A program made the translations under genes and the position numbers. Positions 35,870-46,265 of a stretch of 64,000 bases of DNA are shown piece by piece; positions within the stretch are counted from its first letter, which is position 1, and every line of letters starts with the position of its first letter. This stretch comes from Lunularia cruciata. Taxonomy: Eukaryota; Streptophyta; Marchantiopsida; Lunulariales; Lunulariaceae. The stretch is from the NCBI GenBank assembly GCA_948567375.1, contig OX419759.1, positions 47,407,493-47,471,492 on the forward strand, in the 5' to 3' direction. Under the pieces are notes generated by a model. That model saw only the letters and a list, made by a program, of their open reading frames with translations. It did not search any database and was not told the DNA's origin.

Positions 35870-36290
35870 CAAAAGATATCCACGTCAAAGAATCGTTGAT
35901 ATCCTATGTATCGCGTCGTCTCGGTCGTCTCGGTGGACAACATACACGTTTGTTTTGTATCCTGTACTCTCATGCGGGTATGATTCTGATTGAAAATCGA
36001 CAAACACAGCACCCAAGAACACACCATCTGCGCCGCTCCAATCCAGTAAGAGTGTAAACTCTACGCAGGATCAGAGCAACTCCGCTGATTCCATATCCTG
36101 AACTCAAATGGATGATTCTCCAATGCCAGAAACTGGTGTAGGTGAGAAGCAAGTTCCATTCCTCCACTGATTCATTTCAAAATAATGGATGTGCCTCCGG
36201 AAATAATCCAGAAGCTCGATACGATAATCGACATCAAAAGACATCGGATCTTTATTACCATTGGTCATCACGTAAGAAACTGGCATCGGA
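35870..36290 (-). repeat. Diverged duplicate of the 55385-55720 segment
   Basis: Its reverse complement matches 55385-55720 on the plus strand: GGAACTTGCTTCTCACC / AGACTTGCTTCTCATC, ACCAGTTTCTGGCATTGG, TTCAGGATATGG, CTCTGATCCTGC, GCGCAGATGGTGT, TCTTGGGTGCTGTGTT, TGACGTGGATA. Similarity is about three quarters by eye. Frames are broken in both, so the coded product, if any, is unknown. Confidence 0.75.
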
Positions 36291-37675
36291 CTACCAGAAT
36301 GACTCGTCTAAGTCATCCACACGTATCTCGTATGAGAGTACAGAATAAATCGGACAAATCATTCTGAATCTCATTCAACACTTGGTGTTTGCTATAGCTA
36401 GTTGTGACTTGCGAACACATATAACCGTGAGCTAAGGTGTCGAGGGGTTGTGCTAGCTCACTATTCGTCTAGAAGAATGGCACAACTGGAACATTGCCAA
36501 CGAATTAGGGTGTTCCAAGTTGTTCCGATATTGTAACATATGCTCCACAGTTAATGCTGTATGTGGGATGTATCGCTCGAGCTAGAACATACCCAGGGGA
36601 GAAAAACCGCATTCCGTTCATTTTCATTCTGCAAGTACTTCGGGAGTACGACTAGTGTGTGCTATATGTACATTAACTGAAATTCTCTCAATCACTACGG
36701 ATGTACAGGTGCTACCTGGGATCCAGCGTCAAGGAATCCCGTTTCTATTCATGATTTGGGGCCTCGCAATGGCATGTGTCATTCTTTGAACAATGGTTAT
36801 GTTCCTGCGTGCCTACAGAACCCAATTGTTAACACTATCACAAAATCTATCTCGAAGTCTTTGCAACTGCGCTGGATGATCTCATAATCTAGAAAGCTAA
36901 ATGCAGAAAAAGAAGAGCAACAACAAAGATCAACCATAAATTCTGATTTCCTAAATTTGAAAGTGCTTCGTACGTTTCTTCAGCTTCACAGATTGGATTA
37001 AATTTTGAAGCTGGAATCAAACACATTCCACAGTGCATCCAATTTCTTACAACTCTATCAACTTTATCTGTGCATCATTGATTTTATTTTCTCGTTTAGC
37101 TGGGCACAGCCTGGAATTACATGTAACTTCTCTGCGCATATAATCTCGGCATCCTATATCCAGCACTAGCACTAATTCCATGACACTCTGCCTCCATCTC
37201 CTACCCACTAAAACAGCATCTTATCGACTTCTCACTTGCAGCCACCGTATTAACATTGGACTTTTGTCTGTCCCTGCCAGCTCTACCTTAGATGAGATAC
37301 AAAAGATTTCTGCCGGTGCTTTTGCTCTTCAAAGACTCTGTTAAGCGTCTCCCATGCCTGGAGCCCAATTCCGGTTATCACAGATCTCTGTTTTGGATCT
37401 CCTTCCTGCACTCGAGTTTGAAGTTCATGACTTTCGGTTGTTAAGTCGCATGATGCTGGTGAGATGCATCACACAGAACTTAACCAAGTGACTTCTTCAA
37501 AGCCTCTTTTCCTGGACCCTATACCAGATGGAAACGGGAGCCTTAAGGACCGTGGCACATGCGGACAGGAGACTCCTCCACCAACGTCGTGGTCGAAATT
37601 ATCGCCTCTTACTCTCCTCTGATCTGTCTTCTGAAACTCTGTAAAAACTTCTGTGCTGTGTAGAGATCGAACTTC
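36291..37675. other. 3' flank of the LBD gene, no other gene seen
   Basis: There are no convincing ORFs. This segment has no counterpart in the left arm of the inverted duplication. Confidence 0.4.
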
Positions 37676-38332
37676 TCATTCCCAGTTAGATCCCCCGTAA
37701 CCTGCACTCGAATCTGCCCACTGATTTCTAAACGGTATTACCGAGAAGCCTGGATGGCCACATCCAGGCTGGGCGATGTTCCCCAACTCCGGAAATCCAC
37801 AGGTTTGACTGGATATCCCAACCTCCAGCGGCACTGTGTTATTTCCGCAATTTCCATTCGGAAGCCTCATCGTTCCTTGGGAAATTCCACGAAAGATGCT
37901 TGAAGGTGGAAAACTCCCGAATGGTGCTTGAAGGTGTGAAGTGAACCCACTCGTTATATTATTCTCTTGCACCACTGCCTTGAGCTCCTCCCTCTCTTGC
38001 ATCTCCTCACTATCCAATTCCCCTCGTGTTCCAGTGAGCTCAGCCGTTACCAGCTTGAGCAAAGTGGCGAGATCTTCTATAAACCCGATCACTCCTCTAG
38101 GCGGGTCTTGCATACGCATCGTGGCCTCTTCAGCCAAGGTCCATGCGCATTGTGCCCGACACGCCGATGGGAGACGGTTCAGGAGTTTCTTAGTGTTACT
38201 TGCTCCGTATACCTTGTGAAGAACAGAAAACCTCGGTTGAAATTCTAGAGGGAAATACTGAAAAAAGGCGCAATCCTCGTTACATTTGCGGCGCATAAGT
38301 CGGCAGGCAGCACAAGGAGACCGGTTAGCCAT
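37676..38332 (-). CDS. LOB-domain (LBD/ASL family) transcription factor
   Basis: LBD proteins are plant-specific nuclear DNA-binding regulators of organ boundaries and development. The 218-residue ORF is intact and without introns, starting at the only sensible methionine, just ahead of the domain. Residues 7-21 give the C-block CAACRLMRRKCNEDC (C-x2-C-x6-C-x3-C, Cys 7, 10, 17, 21). The GAS block follows (HKVYGASNTKKLLNRLP, GAS at 43-45). The conserved DP..G is at 76-80, and the class I zipper-like spacing is L88-V95-L99-L106, with one Leu replaced by Val. The rest of the domain is divergent (e.g. CAWTLAEEATMRMQDP in place of the usual NSL-YEA-R--DP). The C-terminal half is variable, as usual for the family. 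It lies in the right arm of an inverted duplication; the left copy has lost its coding part. I cannot assign a member number. Confidence 0.92.
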   Translation of the reverse strand: MANRSPCAACRLMRRKCNEDCAFFQYFPLEFQPRFSVLHKVYGASNTKKLLNRLPSACRAQCAWTLAEEATMRMQDPPRGVIGFIEDLATLLKLVTAELTGTRGELDSEEMQEREELKAVVQENNITSGFTSHLQAPFGSFPPSSIFRGISQGTMRLPNGNCGNNTVPLEVGISSQTCGFPELGNIAQPGCGHPGFSVIPFRNQWADSSAGYGGSNWE

Positions 38333-38620
38333 TGGACAACAGATTACCGACAGGGTTACAAGCGTTGCAAGGAAATTGTGAAGACTTCAGAAGAACCGAG
38401 AGCAACCTCTTGACTCCGTACTAGCTTACCCAATTGGAGAAACTGGTAGGATATGGAGTAGAGCGCACAACAAAGATGAATCTACACTGAGAGAATAGTG
38501 GGAGTGTTAAACTGGTTAACAATTAGTAGACAGGAGGCCACCTCCAACCGACGGTCGATCCACGCTACACGAAGGCTAGTAGGGTATGTGCGTAATCAAC
38601 ACTCTAGATGTAGCATATTC

Positions 38621-38689
38621 GTCATTCATTAGCTGTAGAAATAACCAATCGGGTAGGTTGGTTTTTTCTACAACTAATGAATGGCTGAC
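38621..38689. repeat. Hairpin-forming inverted repeat, right copy
   Basis: The arm GTCATTCATTAGCTGTAGAA with ATAACCAA (38621-38648) pairs with TTGGTTTTTTCTACAACTAA and TGAATGGCTGAC (38658-38689). This is a stem of nearly 30 bp with a 9-base loop, about 290-360 bp upstream of the LBD start. It is the counterpart of 29158-29223. Confidence 0.75.
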
Positions 38690-39109
38690 AGGTCCGTTCT
38701 ATTCTTAGGTTTGTAAAGGACCTCCATTCCCCCACTGCCTGAATCTGAATGAACCGGTCCTCCGAGCTCAAATCCAACATAATACTCTCCTATTTAGGAC
38801 TGTCCTCTTCTTACTAAGCTAATACCTTCATTCATTTTGCATCAAATATGGTGAGGTCATTAAATAACATCATTATTAACTGATGGCCAATTGGAATACC
38901 TTCCTGCATTTTCCATCAAGTATAGTCCGCTCATAAATAACATCATTACTAACTGATGGCAAGTTTCTGATGTACCAATGAGATTTCGAAGTACCTATCT
39001 TTGTGGAAGAGTTGCATGCAGTTCTCCACTCCTAGGTCCCCACGTTCTTCCTCTACGTATACGACTATCGTCTAAAACAAAAGAAACTCCTGCAATAGCT
39101 AACCAGCTA

Positions 39110-39671
39110 GCTTGTGACGGAAACCGGGACGTGGACTCCAAGTTTAGGCAGAATCCTGGCAGCAAGTTCTTCATTTCTGTGGTATCTGCGTACTCTTTGC
39201 TTTCCGTTGAAGAAGTGTTTCCCGCGCCATTCAAATACATTGGTATCGAAGGGAATCAAATGTCGCATTTTCAGGTTTGGACACGGAGCAGAACCTTCCT
39301 ATGTAATTGAAGGGAATATGCTTTAAGAATGTAATCATTGAAGCAAGGACACTGTTGTAATCATTGAAGCAAGGACCCATTTCTTCCGTGTCGTCTGCAT
39401 CTGTTGTGCTCATCCATGTTATAAGCTTCCACGGCCGTTCTCCGTCTCTATCAGTATATGGTAGGGGAATCATGTTTTCGCTTTTCAATTGTCGAGGGTT
39501 AATGAGGGACTCTTCGCTCCATGTCAACTTTATGAAATCTTTAGGTTTCGGAGCCTGGTTGAGCATGATACTTGTAATATCGCCATTGAAGAATTTATTA
39601 TAAAAGGATATGATCAGGTTATAATTCTCAATCTTTCGGACATGGTACATTACACATGATGCAGAAGGCAA
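39110..39671 (-). pseudogene. Duplicated unknown gene fragment, right copy
   Basis: Homologous to 28258-28670 and, upstream, to 27570-27707. An open frame at 39231-39671 contains FFNGDITSIMLNQAPKPKDF, SLINPRQL and DGERPWKLITWMSTTDADDT. In a second frame the downstream part reads FDTNVFEWRGKHFFNGKQRV and then HRNEELAARILPKLG, ending in the stop shared with the left copy. A 28-bp direct duplication of the GTCCTTGCTTCAATGATTAC block (about 39307-39372) shifts the frame here. The family is not recognised. Confidence 0.4.
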
Positions 39672-40360
39672 AAAATTACCTGAGAAGGCAAAAAATTGTG
39701 AGATTACTAAGGTAAGAGACGAAGTTGATCATGAGAAGGCAGCCTGTCTTGCTCATGAGGAGAGGACTGCAAAATGGGGAACAATCTAAAAGGAGAGATG
39801 TGCCTAGCATAATGCAGAGATAAGGAGAGCACATGCCGAGGTAAGAACTCTTATGCTTGTGATAGATTGACGGAGGGAGGAGTACCATAAGGACATAGAG
39901 CCCTGAGATAAGGAGATCACAGGGATGAAGGAAGACCTTGAAAAAGTGCAACTTGAGGCAATACACTAAGAACTTCAAGGTGAAGCATGGAAGTCATATT
40001 GATCCAGAAGTTATTTCATAGGGATTCTTTAGTTGGATACCCCGCACCACTAGTAGTACACATCTGGTCCTCCACTGCTCCCAAAACTAGATTCAATATG
40101 CCCATAGCATGGCAAACTGTTCCATACCGAGTCTTGCCTGTAGCATTACATGTCAAATGATTGCTGCTCTTGCAATGAGGAGGGCAAGGTCAAAGCAGTA
40201 GATTTGTTCTACCAAGATGAAGACCAACATTTCTTGCTGCAATTGCATGAAAGTGGCAAATGTCTCCTTCTTGAATCAGATTTGGTCAATATAAGAAAGG
40301 ATACCAAGCCAAGCGCTTCTTATCCACTCTACAAAATGTTTTAGCTGCCTCCTTGACTTG
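39640..40360 (+). pseudogene. Gag-like coiled-coil ORF fragment, right arm
   Basis: The plus strand gives a charged helix (DEVDHEKAACLAHEERTAKW, then EITGMKEDLEKVQLEAIH) and further on an open stretch, 40150-40344 (KAVDLFYQDEDQHFLLQLHE). The first part matches 27290-27700 in reverse complement. Stops interrupt it and no domain was recognised; an origin in a retroelement is inferred from its repeated nature. Confidence 0.35.
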
Positions 40361-41316
40361 AATAACATTGATAAGTCCTGATTCCTGGAATGTCATGAAC
40401 AGCGGTAAGGTCATAACCGGGGTAGGGTTATAGCTAGACCCATGGTTTGGAGGAACTACTAGATGTAACCAGTCTTGGAAGTCATGGAGATCCTACGGGA
40501 CTTGTTTGATGAACTCTGGTGGTGGAGCTGCTACTTGTTCAAGTGCCCACCTCACCATCATTGCCCATAAGCAACTTTCTAACCCCTTTATATATTTCAT
40601 TTTTGGGGTGATCCTCACCTTCACTATGGGCTTTCAGGACTCCGGGGCCTGAGAGGCTATCATGAAGTACAAGAATTTGGCTTCTAAGGAGACCATACTC
40701 TCTGCCCACTGCTTGACCAGTTCTACTGTTTCAGGGGGTAATTGTACTCCTTCTTTCCTTGCTGTTTTGGAAGTCAAGGTCTTGTTGAGTTCTCCTTCCA
40801 TTTTTCTTGTTCCTTGTTTCCTTCCTGGAAGCCTGAGGCCCCGGGCCTATTCCCACTTCTGAGTCACTTCCTTTCTGTACTCTAGTCCATACTTTTGGGT
40901 CCCAACAATCTTGGCTCCCGTAGAAGATCCAGTATTGTTCCCCATCACATCCATTATACAAGTAGCCTCCATTGTACTGCCCACATTTTGACACTCATTG
41001 ATAATCAGCCCTTCCTTGGCTGGTAACCTTGTTGTTGTAACTTTAGGGATTTGGGGCTACTTGTGTCGGTGTCGGGGAATTTTTTTGGCCTCAAGAGTGC
41101 ACCGGGCACCTGGCTGCTTGTGCTTAGTTTGTCCTTGGCCTTCACAGAACTGGCTAGCTCACGCACTTTCAGCTATGGTTTTGGGACCTGACGGTTCCTA
41201 GGAGAGGCTGGAATTATTACGAACAACAACTAGTATTCTATTTAGCTCAACCAGGCCAGACTACTGAGTCAAACCTTTCATATAGACAAACTGAGAGCTC
41301 CTAAAATGGACCTTCC
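40361..41316. other. Retroelement debris, mostly unassigned
   Basis: The minus-strand frame 40731-40994 (CGQYNGGYLYNGCDGEQYW...) matches 26910-27300 of the left arm. 39960-40800 is absent from the left arm. 41080-41316 lies outside the duplication. No family was identified. Confidence 0.3.
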
Positions 41317-41831
41317 ATGACGCTAGTCACAGGTCAAACACACCATCATCTCAGCTCTACTAGACCTGCAAAATTTTCTTTCCTGTCCAGCCTTCTCTCT
41401 CTTGCAAGGTCCTTCATTCTCTTGCAAAGAAACCCATTTTCTGCCCTGCACTCTCAAGGCCTTGCTTTCCTACGGAAATTTCTCTCCTCCAGTAATTTCT
41501 CTCCTCTACCCTGCACTCCTTCAAGGCATACTCCCTGCCATACTCCCTTCATCTGGCCACTGTCATGCTCAATAGCACTTTCAAAAGTTTTCTCTCTCCT
41601 TTTGTCACAGACCAAGGCCAGATAACCTTGGAAAATCTCTCTTCAATAGTTCACTCCTGTCCAGACCAAGCCCTAGAGACTCTCGCTCCTTGACTCTGAA
41701 CAGTCTCTCATTCACTCTGTCTAGTCTCTCATTCACGTTGTCCAGTCTCTCATTCTCTTTGTCCAGTCTCTCATTTACTTTGCCCAGTCTCTCGTTCACT
41801 CTGCTTGGTCTCCCCTAAACAAGAACTCTGT
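41317..41831. other. Pyrimidine-rich region bearing a 21-bp tandem repeat
   Basis: CT-rich on the plus strand, in style like 1-620. The minus-strand frame 41605-41799 carries a heptapeptide repeat. There is no host gene signature. Confidence 0.4.
41701..41805. repeat. Five copies of a 21-bp tandem repeat
   Basis: Units start at 41701, 41722, 41743, 41764 and 41785, each a variant of CAGTCTCTCATTCACTCTGT plus C. On the minus strand 21 bases equal seven codons and read as variants of NERLDKV, a heptad with hydrophobic positions suited to coiled coil. Confidence 0.95.
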
Positions 41832-41874
41832 TCTTGTTTGCACTTCCCTTGACCATGGGTGGCATCCTTACAAT

Positions 41875-44205
41875 ATGTTAATTAATGATTTCTTAGCAAT
41901 CCTATATGCTCATAGCATCAGCCCATGGGACCTGTCTTATTTCAAAAACTTACTCTACTTTGATATCATCCATGTAGACTTCCACCCAGCTATCCTTTCT
42001 AGCATCTTGAGTACCCACCCACATCCTAAACTATACACTCATTGCCATTTAGAAACTAACCAAGGGCTTTAAGCTGTCCGTCATCATTTGCAATCTAAAG
42101 TGCCTAGCTACTTTTCCCCAAGTTTGCCAATGTCTTCCATATTTGGGTGAAAAACCACCTACATAAGATGGAGTGGTCATCCCAAGGAGAATTCTATGAG
42201 TCTACTTGTCTACAATGACAACTTCTTGGAGACTTGGAGCAAAAACTGTGTCCTCGTTGAAGCCAACTATTTGAAGTGGTCAAACATCAAATTAACCTTC
42301 AAGCATCCACAATCTGCACCTATTTACTGCCTCAAACAATCACTCTCTATCATTGAAGCATGCAACTTCATTGTCACATACATCAAACCTGGCTTGCCAC
42401 TCTCCAAAAATACTCAAGCCTACTCTAACAAGGATCTTGTGTTTGATGCAAACACAACGGCCCCATACGACACTCATCAAGTTTATCAATGGTGAACAGA
42501 TCTATGAGAAGGAGAGACCTTTTTACTCATCAATGGCCTTAATGTGAGTCATGCATTGATGAAAACTCATTGACTCTAACTCTCTTTCAAGATCACCCGC
42601 AATATGTATTGTGGTGCTTCCATTTCTCTAGAATTTGCCCCTTTTGATCAAATCATGCTTGGATGATAGACAAAGAAAATGAAGTTAGTAGTTACCACTG
42701 TAATTTCCCAAAAAGGAGGTGGCTTCACAAATGTGTCACAAAAATCATGATGGTGCAGCATTCTGAGTGATGAAGGATAATCCCAAGTGCTTATATGTCA
42801 GAGAACTTACAAGCCCAAAATACCCTATGATGCCTAAACCCTACAACTGGATCAGATCACAAAACATGCTAATGAAGAAGAAGTTAACATTGAACCCAAT
42901 GTTCCAAACCCTCCACTGGTACTATGGACTGAAATTGGTGAAGGATCAATGCACTCAATACTAGTGCTAATTGAGGAAGGCACTCACTTCGTCATACACT
43001 CAGTTGGAGTTGCAGTGCAACTCATGGAGATCTTGCTGCCCCAATTCCAAGCCAAATGTCTTGACATTGTGGATTACACCAACTTGTTCCAAACATGCAC
43101 AAATAAGTCTATACTCAAAAGGCCAAAGAAGACCTTGTTAAAGAAGAAGCAGCCAAGGCTAAAGACCTATACAAGGAAGAGATGAGAAATAGAAATGTTG
43201 TGGTGTAGGAGAACCATGACATCAAGAAGCAGAATTCCACCCTAGAAACCAATTGTGAGTCACAAGGCCAAAGAGAATTGGAAGACACAAGGAGAGTTAA
43301 GTGCACTCCAACTTGAGCACAAGCAACATCAATCAGAATTTGAAGACCAGTTCCATAGCAAGGGTGGAGAACTAGAGAGCACTAAGAATTAGCTGCAGGA
43401 TGCCCAAGACAGAATTGGCACCTTAGAAGTCTTGATGCAGAAGTATTGGATAAATGTTGTGGTGTAGGAGAACCATTACATCAAGAAGCAGAATTCCACC
43501 CTAGAAACCAATTGTGAGTCACAAGGCCAAAGGGAATTGGAAGACACAAGGAGAGTTGAGTGCAATCCAACTTGAGCACAAGCAGCACCAATCAGAATTT
43601 GAAGACCAGTTCCATAGCAAGGGTGGAGAACTAGAGAGCACTAAGAATGAGCTAAATGATGCTCAAGATAGAATTTTCACCTTAGAAGTCTTGATGCAGG
43701 AGTATTGGAAGGAGCTAGCACTTCAATTGGAGCATATGGTGGGAGAGTTGGAGAAAGAATTAGCAAGCAAGTAGAGAGTATCCAAATGCATGAGGCATTG
43801 CAAGTGGAGTGGGTTACTTGGAACCAACAGATAGAGGAAGACAAGTAGAAAGAAATTCAGCAGTTGGAAAAGGCTAGAAATTTCTTCCTATAGAAGCTTA
43901 AGGAAGAGGTGCAACTTCAAGCACTAGAAGCAAAATGCCATGAGCTCAAGTTCCAAATATAGAGACCGGAGGGCCATGCCTATGAGGAGGAGAAGATGAA
44001 TCTCCTATCCTTGTGGTTAAAGGAGCACTTTGATAAGAAATTTACTGAAACTTGTCACACATCCTTATTAGAAAAAGCCATATACCAAGCACAAACAGAA
44101 CAATTACTTAGGTACCTTAGAGATGAACATAGTCTATCACTCCTAACAGTTCAAGCCAAAGGGACTTCACAAAGAAGGCTCTTTGTAAGTATAGGCAGTC
44201 TATGT
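41875..44205 (+). pseudogene. Unknown coiled-coil protein relic of repeat copy B
   Basis: Same ORF family as 5014-8925 and 57600-61558. Readable parts are AILYAHSISPWDLSYFKNL (41880-41950), VTYIKPGLPLSK (about 42380), and the helix LEHKQHQSEFEDQFHSKGGE in both halves of a tandem duplication. Later parts include LEVLMQEYWKELALQLEHM and KEHFDKKFTETCHTSLLEKA. Multiple stops are present. The function is unknown. Confidence 0.5.
43193..43710 (+). repeat. 259-bp tandem duplication within copy B
   Basis: AAATGTTGTGGTGTAGGAGA begins at 43193 and again at 43452. Both units run through AGAATTCCACCCTAGAAACC and CAAGGGTGGAGAACTAGAGA. Copies A and C have a single unit. The period is not a multiple of three. 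Confidence 0.92.
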
Positions 44206-44219
44206 ATCTAACAACATAC

Positions 44220-45130
44220 TAGTTGAGGGCTGCCTGAATCAGAGTAATGAACAATTTTTGTTTCAAGGTCACAAATGCATTTGTGCATTTTTCCATTCAC
44301 AAAAGGTTGATTATGGTATGCAATAGACTCATTAATGAAGAGGTGATCTTAGCATTCATATGAACATATCACTTGTAGTATCCCCTACAACCTAAGAAAC
44401 TTTGTAGCTCTTGTACTATCTTCAAGAAGGGTAACTCTTGAATGACATGGATCTTCTTTGGGTCCACCATTATTCCATTTTTTCAGACGAGGTGACCAAG
44501 GAGTGGCTTACAAGAGACAACAAATAGGAACTTTGTGGGTTTATGGAAATCCTTACTTGCCTACAAATTTGCAATGTAGCTCTTAGTATGCTACTATGGT
44601 TGTTTCAGGAGCTGTGTATCCACATATCATCAAAATATAACTCCATATTTGCTCTTATTGCACTGAAGGAGTAGAGTTGAAATGTTGTGGGAGCATTTTG
44701 TAATCATCACTTTGTAGCCATAGGTTCTCCCCACTTGGCGACAAAAGTGGTCTTGTACTAATCCTCTAGGGCAATAGTAATGCGGTTGTAGCCAAAGTAG
44801 CCATCCATTGAGGAAACACACTACTTGTGGGCTACCTTGTCCAAAAGGGAAGGGGTCTTGGTTAGTTTGGAAATTCAATTTACAAAAATCCACATAGATT
44901 TGGACTTTTCCCAAATTTTTTTTAAGAAGAACCAAGATTAGAGAGGCACTTTTGGTCTCTCCTGCAGGATAGATAAACCTACAGTTTTTGGGAGTAAGTG
45001 GGATACAAACGGTACAGCTTGGATCAGATCAGATTGGAATAGCATGTAGATGAAGTAAGGTGTGATGTTTGCATATTTAGGGATCCACACCCAAGAGTTT
45101 TGTGTATCATAAGAAAACATATCTCTAAAT
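44220..45130 (-). pseudogene. Ty3/gypsy reverse transcriptase relic
   Basis: On the minus strand, several frames together give the gypsy RT order. First comes the spacer before RT (45100 downward). Then comes KNLGKVQIYVDFCKLNFQTN with DPFPF (44840-44920), equivalent to the family's G-K-R-C-VD-R-LN. FLNGWL and traces of the YNHI-I--ED-YKT-F block follow. Finally, near 44330-44480, one frame reads WNNGGPKEDPCHSRVTLLED, a frame-shifted form of the G-x-VDPKKI-VI-LP stretch ahead of RNase H. The catalytic YXDD box is not visible, and frameshifts are numerous. It adjoins copy B on one side. Confidence 0.7.
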
Positions 45131-46265
45131 TCTCAAAAAAGGGCATGATTGGAGAGCTAGTCACCTGTGGATACAATGGCACTGATTTTCACATATTTAG
45201 GAGTGTTGTCCACACTCAAGCTGTCAAGATTGTGAAAATCATCTTCAATTTGGAAGTGGATGGAGATAGTTTTAAAGACTACTCTAGAGATTGTTCTAGG
45301 AAGTATTGTTGCAACCAATTGTAAAGTATGGTTTGATGGACTTCCTACTCCTCAATTCTCTTTGTGTGTTTTCCCATGGTGGTAGCAACAGTGGTGTGAG
45401 ATGGAAGACTTATGGTTTTGTAAGAAGTGGAAAAAAATTGCTACTCATCGTGGGCTTTGTTTCATTAGGTTGAGGAATAACAATGTTGTCACGGAGAATC
45501 CTATCAAGATGGAAATATTCTTTGTTTGTCTCTTCATCCTAACAATCAATATCATCTTTGATATATAAGCAAGAGGTACTCAAGGTGTCCTCAATATGTT
45601 CCTAAGTGTAAGGCGGTGAGAACAACACATGGTGAGTAGCCCCATCATAGTGATATGAGAGTCATCCTCCAAGTCTAAAGAAACTTCTTTTAGGGTAGTA
45701 GAAGTGTGTTTGCCAAGAATGCTCTATAAACTCACCAGAAGAATGGGGCTATTGTCATGGAGCTCTATGAGATGACCGCTCATTTCTTCCTCTATTATGG
45801 AAAGACAATTTGCGATGACATCTATGATTTCCTCATCACTATCAACATGAGCAGGATTCCATGCATCAATACTAAAACTTGATTTGTCTTCATGATCTGA
45901 GCTTGATGTAGGTTCTACCATGTACGTTAGGAGCACAATGTGGTTCAACGTTATAACAAATTGCATCACTCAAAGTGCCTGAAAAGGAGACACATGACCG
46001 AGTAGTACCATTGGAGCTGCAGATGTACGAGTACCAGAAGGAAGTAAGATCTCAACTGATGTACTTTGTGAGATCTTACCAAAGTAAGGATGTGTCTCCT
46101 TCAAGACAATCCAAAGAAAGGATTGTCTCACAAAGGAGGCAGAGGAAGAAAGGATCAACCATGTGGAGAGCCTCCAAGTGCTAGAAGAACAGGAGGCCAG
46201 ATGGGGTAGGCAGTCAAAGCAAAGAGAAGTAGATCACCTGAAAGCACTGGACTGATTGAAAGAAA
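45131..46265. other. Retroelement debris between the gypsy RT relic and the peroxidase relic
   Basis: Open stretches occur on the minus strand (45724-45969, acidic, DHEDKSSFSIDAW, DSDEEIIDVIANCL) and on the plus strand (45975-46184, a Lys/Arg/Gln-rich helix). No domain was identified. The acidic stretch upstream of a gypsy RT could be gag-pol linker. The plus-strand helix runs into the truncated end of the peroxidase gene. Confidence 0.35.

Larger units (their letters stand above)
35605..41080. repeat. Right arm of a large imperfect inverted duplication
   Basis: This is the partner of 26910-29865 (block correspondence is given there). It contains the intact LBD gene, the foldback at 38621-38689, the unknown ORF relic at 39110-39671 and retroelement gag-like debris at 39640-41080. 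Total length is 5.5 kb against 3.0 kb on the left. The difference is mostly the 35864-38330 segment (LBD coding sequence and 3' flank) and 39960-40800. Confidence 0.85.
41832..44205. repeat. Large repeat family, copy B (partial)
   Basis: Collinear with the first roughly 2.1 kb of copy C (57553-59670) from GTTCTTGTTTGCACTTCCC onward, and with copy A from 5014. It ends after AGTATAGGCAGTCTATGTA at about 44205, where a gypsy RT relic begins. Only the plus-strand coiled-coil ORF is present. Confidence 0.85.

Noticed and set aside
37941-38248. Plus-strand ORFs of 92 and 93 residues
   Set aside because: Both are antisense to the LBD coding region and have no family resemblance.
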